This document shows positions 6,054-8,233 of a stretch of 8,233 nucleotides of DNA, piece after piece. Source of the DNA: Acidobacteriaceae bacterium (lineage in GTDB: Bacteria; Acidobacteriota; Terriglobia; Terriglobales; Acidobacteriaceae). A model generated the notes under the pieces. The model saw only the letters and a list, made by a program, of their open reading frames with translations, made no database searches and had not been told where the DNA came from. How positions within the stretch are numbered: the stretch's first letter is position 1; every line of letters begins with the position of its first letter. The stretch lies in contig PMTP01000039.1 of the NCBI GenBank assembly GCA_003167305.1, positions 15,860 through 24,092 on the forward strand, written 5' to 3'. The translations under genes and the position numbers were made by a program.

Positions 6054-6130
6054 CGGGACGTGGCTCAGCCTGGTAGAGCACTCGCTTGGGGTGCGAGGGG
6101 TCGGCAGTTCAAATCTGCCCGTCCCGACCA
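6054..6130 (+). tRNA. tRNA-Pro, anticodon GGG
   Basis: A complete 77-base cloverleaf with the CCA end encoded. The acceptor stem CGGGACG pairs with CGTCCCG, followed by discriminator A and CCA (6128-6130). The D arm is GCTC/GAGC with GG in the loop. The anticodon arm CTCGC/GCGAG holds the loop TTGGGGT, giving anticodon GGG, which reads proline codons CCC and CCU. The T arm GGCAG/CTGCC carries TTCAAAT. A run of six T begins directly after CCA at 6131. No intron or odd base is seen. Confidence 0.97.
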
Positions 6131-6154
6131 TTTTTTCTGCATTTTTGACTCAAG

Positions 6155-6196
6155 AACAGAATGGGCCGCGCCTACACTGGCGGGGCCCATTCTGTT
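6155..6196. terminator. Strong hairpin between tRNA-Pro and the convergent protease gene
   Basis: A perfect 13-bp stem (6155-6167 with 6184-6196, arm AACAGAATGGGCC) is extended by a 4-bp G+C stem (6169-6172 with 6179-6182) and a 6-base loop. It lies between a plus-strand tRNA and the 3' end of a minus-strand gene, so it can act as a shared transcription barrier for both. The plus side has only TTT within and after the stem and the minus side has no T-run, so the mechanism is not canonical on either strand. Confidence 0.6.
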
Positions 6197-6226
6197 TCCT
6201 GCCTCCCACCCAGGCTCAAAAATGAA

Positions 6227-7396
6227 TTACCGGTTAACCTCCTGCGCCTCTCCGGCGATCAATTTGAGGGTGATCTGCTTGCGGCCGCGATAAAAGGTCA
6301 CGCTGACGGTGTCGCCGGCCTGGTGTTTTTCCATGATGACGTCGACCTCCTGGGAATCGCTGACCTGCTGGCCGTCGATGGCCACGATGAGGTCGCCGCC
6401 CAGCAGGATGGGGGTGTTGCCCACGTAGGCCTGCTGATTGCCGCCGCGCAGGCCGGCCCGCTCCGCCGCGCCGCCGGGGATGACCTTCTGGATCAGGATG
6501 CCGGAGTCCACCGCCAGGCCCATCTGCGAGGCCAGATCAGGGCCAATCGCATAAGAGACGATGCCCAGCGAGGGCCGCTTCACACGCCCGTAGCGGGTCA
6601 GGTCGTTCAGCACCGCTTTGGCCGTGTTGATGGGAATGGCAAAGCCGATGCCGGAGCTCTGGTCGGCGCCGTTGGAGGCGATCATGGTGTTGATGCCGAT
6701 CACCTCGCCGCGCGAGTTGAGCAGCGGGCCGCCGGAGTTGCCGGGGTTGATTGCCGCGTCGGTCTGGATGGCGTTCTCGATGGGCGCCCCCTCCGAGCCG
6801 CCTATGGAACGGATGGAACTGATGATGCCGCGCGTCATGGTGCCGGCCAGGCCAAAGGGATTGCCGATGGCGTAGACCTTCTGGCCCACGGCAAGCCCAC
6901 TGGAATCGGCCAGTGTCACCGGCTCCAGATTGGGCGCGTCGATCTGCAGCAGCGCCAGGTCATGCACTCGGTCTGTGCCCACCACCTTGGCCGAATAGTT
7001 GCGCTTGTTGCTCAGCTTCACTTCGATGCCGCGGTTGGCGCCCGCGATCACATGGAAGTTGGTCAGCACATGGCCGGCCTTGTCGAGGATGAAGCCCGAG
7101 CCCTGGCCTTGTTGCGGCACCGGTTCAAAGAAGAAGTTGTACACCAGCGATTTGGAAGTGATGTTCACCACCGAGGGCAGCACCCGCTTGTAGATGGCAA
7201 TGTTGTTCTGCTCCTCGGCGTCGTAGGTGGGCGCGGCCTCAGCCTCGGTGAGCTGGAGCGCAGAGCCATCAGCAGAGCCGGCGGTGTGAAAAAAGCGGCC
7301 CAAAGAGGAACGGTCAAGGCTGGAGGGAAGATGTGTGGTGAGAAACCAGAACCCACCCACCAGCAGAACAACCAGAAGAATTCGGCGAATTTTCAT
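6227..7396 (-). CDS. HtrA/DegS-like serine protease with one PDZ domain (S1C family)
   Basis: A 389-residue protein with a hydrophobic N-terminal segment (about 5-21) after MKIRR. It is probably a membrane anchor, since no clear cleavage site is seen, which places the protease in the periplasm. The trypsin-like domain (about 65-265) carries the full triad: His115 in LTNFHVI, Asp146 in VHDLALL, and Ser221 in INPGNSGGPLL. IGNPFGL (178-184) and GIGFAIPI (249-256) are family motifs. One PDZ domain follows (about 275-383, GILIQKVIPGGAAERAGL then GGDLIVAIDG). The PDZ has an extra loop with NQQAYVGNTPILLGG between its strands, as in several DegP-like proteins annotated from other phyla. A single PDZ and an anchor resemble DegS more than DegP; a role in envelope protein quality control is inferred. 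The ATG at 7396 follows GAGG at a rather long spacing (10 bases). It lies downstream of coaE with a 145-base gap. Confidence 0.93.
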   Translation of the reverse strand: MKIRRILLVVLLVGGFWFLTTHLPSSLDRSSLGRFFHTAGSADGSALQLTEAEAAPTYDAEEQNNIAIYKRVLPSVVNITSKSLVYNFFFEPVPQQGQGSGFILDKAGHVLTNFHVIAGANRGIEVKLSNKRNYSAKVVGTDRVHDLALLQIDAPNLEPVTLADSSGLAVGQKVYAIGNPFGLAGTMTRGIISSIRSIGGSEGAPIENAIQTDAAINPGNSGGPLLNSRGEVIGINTMIASNGADQSSGIGFAIPINTAKAVLNDLTRYGRVKRPSLGIVSYAIGPDLASQMGLAVDSGILIQKVIPGGAAERAGLRGGNQQAYVGNTPILLGGDLIVAIDGQQVSDSQEVDVIMEKHQAGDTVSVTFYRGRKQITLKLIAGEAQEVNR

Positions 7397-7444
7397 AAGG
7401 TGTCAACCTCTACAACCGTTAGAAAGCAGCGATTTCTCGGAAAA

Positions 7445-7523
7445 AGCGGAGTTAGCGGGGTTAGCGTAGCTAGGCGACCGGCGCTAACACGCGCGAAGCA
7501 CGGCTAACTCCGCCAACTCCGCT
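7445..7523. repeat. 79-base inverted-repeat element between coaE and the protease gene
   Basis: Arms of 21 bases at 7445-7465 and 7503-7523 match at 19 of 21 positions when one is reversed and complemented, including an 11-base perfect core (GCGGAGTTAGC / GCTAACTCCGC). A second pair, GTTAGCG (7460-7466) with CGCTAAC (7482-7488), lies inside. Each arm is itself built of short direct repeats (CGGAGTTAGC, GGGGTTAGC; ACTCCGCC, ACTCCGC). It occupies most of the gap and begins 18 bases past the coaE stop codon. No T-run follows. It may be a REP- or MITE-like repeat or serve as the coaE 3' hairpin. Confidence 0.65.
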
Positions 7524-7541
7524 ATGAACAATCCCTGTTCC

Positions 7542-8233
7542 CTATTCTAAAGACTCCTCCGCCGGAGATTTGTTGCTCTCGGCCTGAAGGCGCGGCCACA
7601 GCGCTTCAACCTGGGCGCGAAGAGCCGCCTGATCTCCCGCATTATCCAGCACATAGTCGGCGCGGGCGGCTTTGACCGCGTCGGGAATCTGATGCGCGAG
7701 GCGCAGCCGAGCATCGGCTTCGGCTGTCGCGCGGCCTTCGCCCGTGGGGCAGATGTGGGCGGCAAAGCGGGCGATCTTCAGTTCGTCGGGTGCGGTGACC
7801 ACGATGACCCGGTCCATGCGTCGCCGCCAATCGGCCAGTACAGACTCCTGTTCGCCACGGGCGCGGGCGTCGCGTTCGACTTCAAAGATCAGCGCCGACT
7901 CGATCACGGCCACGGCATTGGGATTGCGGGCGAAAACCTGCTCCATCCAGCGCCGCTCGGCGCCGATCACTGCCGGATGCACAATCGCGTTCAGTTCCTG
8001 TAGACGGCCTTCCTTGAAGGCCAGCTCCGCCAGCCGCGCGCGATTCAACCGTCCATTGGGGCCAACGACCTCTGGACCGAAGACGCGGACAATCTCCGAG
8101 AAAACCAACTGCCCCGGCTCCATCAGCTCCCGACCCAGCTCATCGGCCTCGACAACCTCCGCACCCAGCTCGCGCAGCATAGCCGCAACGGTGCTCTTGC
8201 CGCTGCTTAGCCCGCCGGTGAGACCCACTCTCA
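7542..8233 (-). CDS. coaE: Dephospho-CoA kinase (5' end cut by window edge)
   Basis: Phosphorylates the ribose 3'-hydroxyl of dephospho-CoA with ATP, the last step of CoA synthesis, in the cytoplasm. Counting from the GTG at 8228: a Walker A loop GLTGGLSSGKST (2-13); the substrate-region aspartate in EADELGREL (27-35); the conserved VHPAV (83-87); ESALIFE (110-116); and the core strand DRVIVVTAP (139-147), followed by a LID-like segment and DYVLDNAGD (191-199). The codons just before the GTG read 'xTG AGA', giving the family's usual xRVGLTGG, so the true start is probably at or beyond the window edge. Between IFE and DRVIVV there are about 15 to 20 extra charged residues (VERDARARGEQESVLADWRR) compared with the usual short link. 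The 3' end precedes a 79-base inverted repeat. Confidence 0.93.
   Translation of the reverse strand, partial: RVGLTGGLSSGKSTVAAMLRELGAEVVEADELGRELMEPGQLVFSEIVRVFGPEVVGPNGRLNRARLAELAFKEGRLQELNAIVHPAVIGAERRWMEQVFARNPNAVAVIESALIFEVERDARARGEQESVLADWRRRMDRVIVVTAPDELKIARFAAHICPTGEGRATAEADARLRLAHQIPDAVKAARADYVLDNAGDQAALRAQVEALWPRLQAESNKSPAEESLE

Noticed and set aside
6161..7507. 448-codon plus-strand frame opposite the protease
   Set aside because: The opposite strand has a complete HtrA triad and PDZ domain; the plus reading is a repetitive Asp/Val/Gly/His antisense product.
1..8233. New defence, mobile or biosynthetic gene system
   Set aside because: All sizeable genes match known housekeeping or stress families; no transposase, integrase, toxin, nuclease-effector pair, reverse transcriptase or spacer array is visible.

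Overview
The window (about 60% G+C) looks like chromosomal DNA of a free-living Gram-negative-type bacterium, most likely an acidobacterium. This is an inference from three things: a proline-rich bactofilin, a cluster of DUF4870 membrane proteins, and an HtrA-type protease with an inserted PDZ loop. A short palindromic insertion in rnr also has a 'HPSRK...RVGHPA' reading that I recall from acidobacterial genomes. No phage, transposase, CRISPR or defence genes are visible. The gene content is mostly housekeeping and stress physiology.

Layout from left to right. The start of a bactofilin gene (-, cut by the window edge) is divergent from rnr (+, RNase R) across a 368-base gap. rnr converges on three tandem DUF4870 membrane-protein genes (all -, 118-119 residues each, each with its own AAAGGA Shine-Dalgarno). 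Further along the same strand lies an SRAP/YedK-type abasic-site peptidase (-). It is divergent from a small yggX-type Fe(II)-trafficking gene (+). Next come tRNA-Pro(GGG) (+) with its CCA encoded, a very strong hairpin, a membrane-anchored HtrA/DegS-like serine protease (-), and finally coaE (dephospho-CoA kinase, -), whose 5' end runs off the window.

Functionally the genes read as RNA turnover (RNase R), envelope or cytoskeleton (bactofilin, DUF4870, HtrA), damage tolerance (SRAP for abasic DNA, YggX for iron and oxidative stress), translation (tRNA-Pro) and CoA synthesis. I see no tight operon: gaps are generally 90-280 bases and most carry an inverted repeat.

The most notable features are structural. 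A palindromic element is inserted in frame inside rnr, between the catalytic RNB domain and the S1 domain. A 79-base inverted-repeat element lies between coaE and the protease. A minus-strand intrinsic terminator appears to be embedded in the lysine-rich 3' end of rnr. The DUF4870 genes are a local triplication. I found no evidence for a new multi-gene system.
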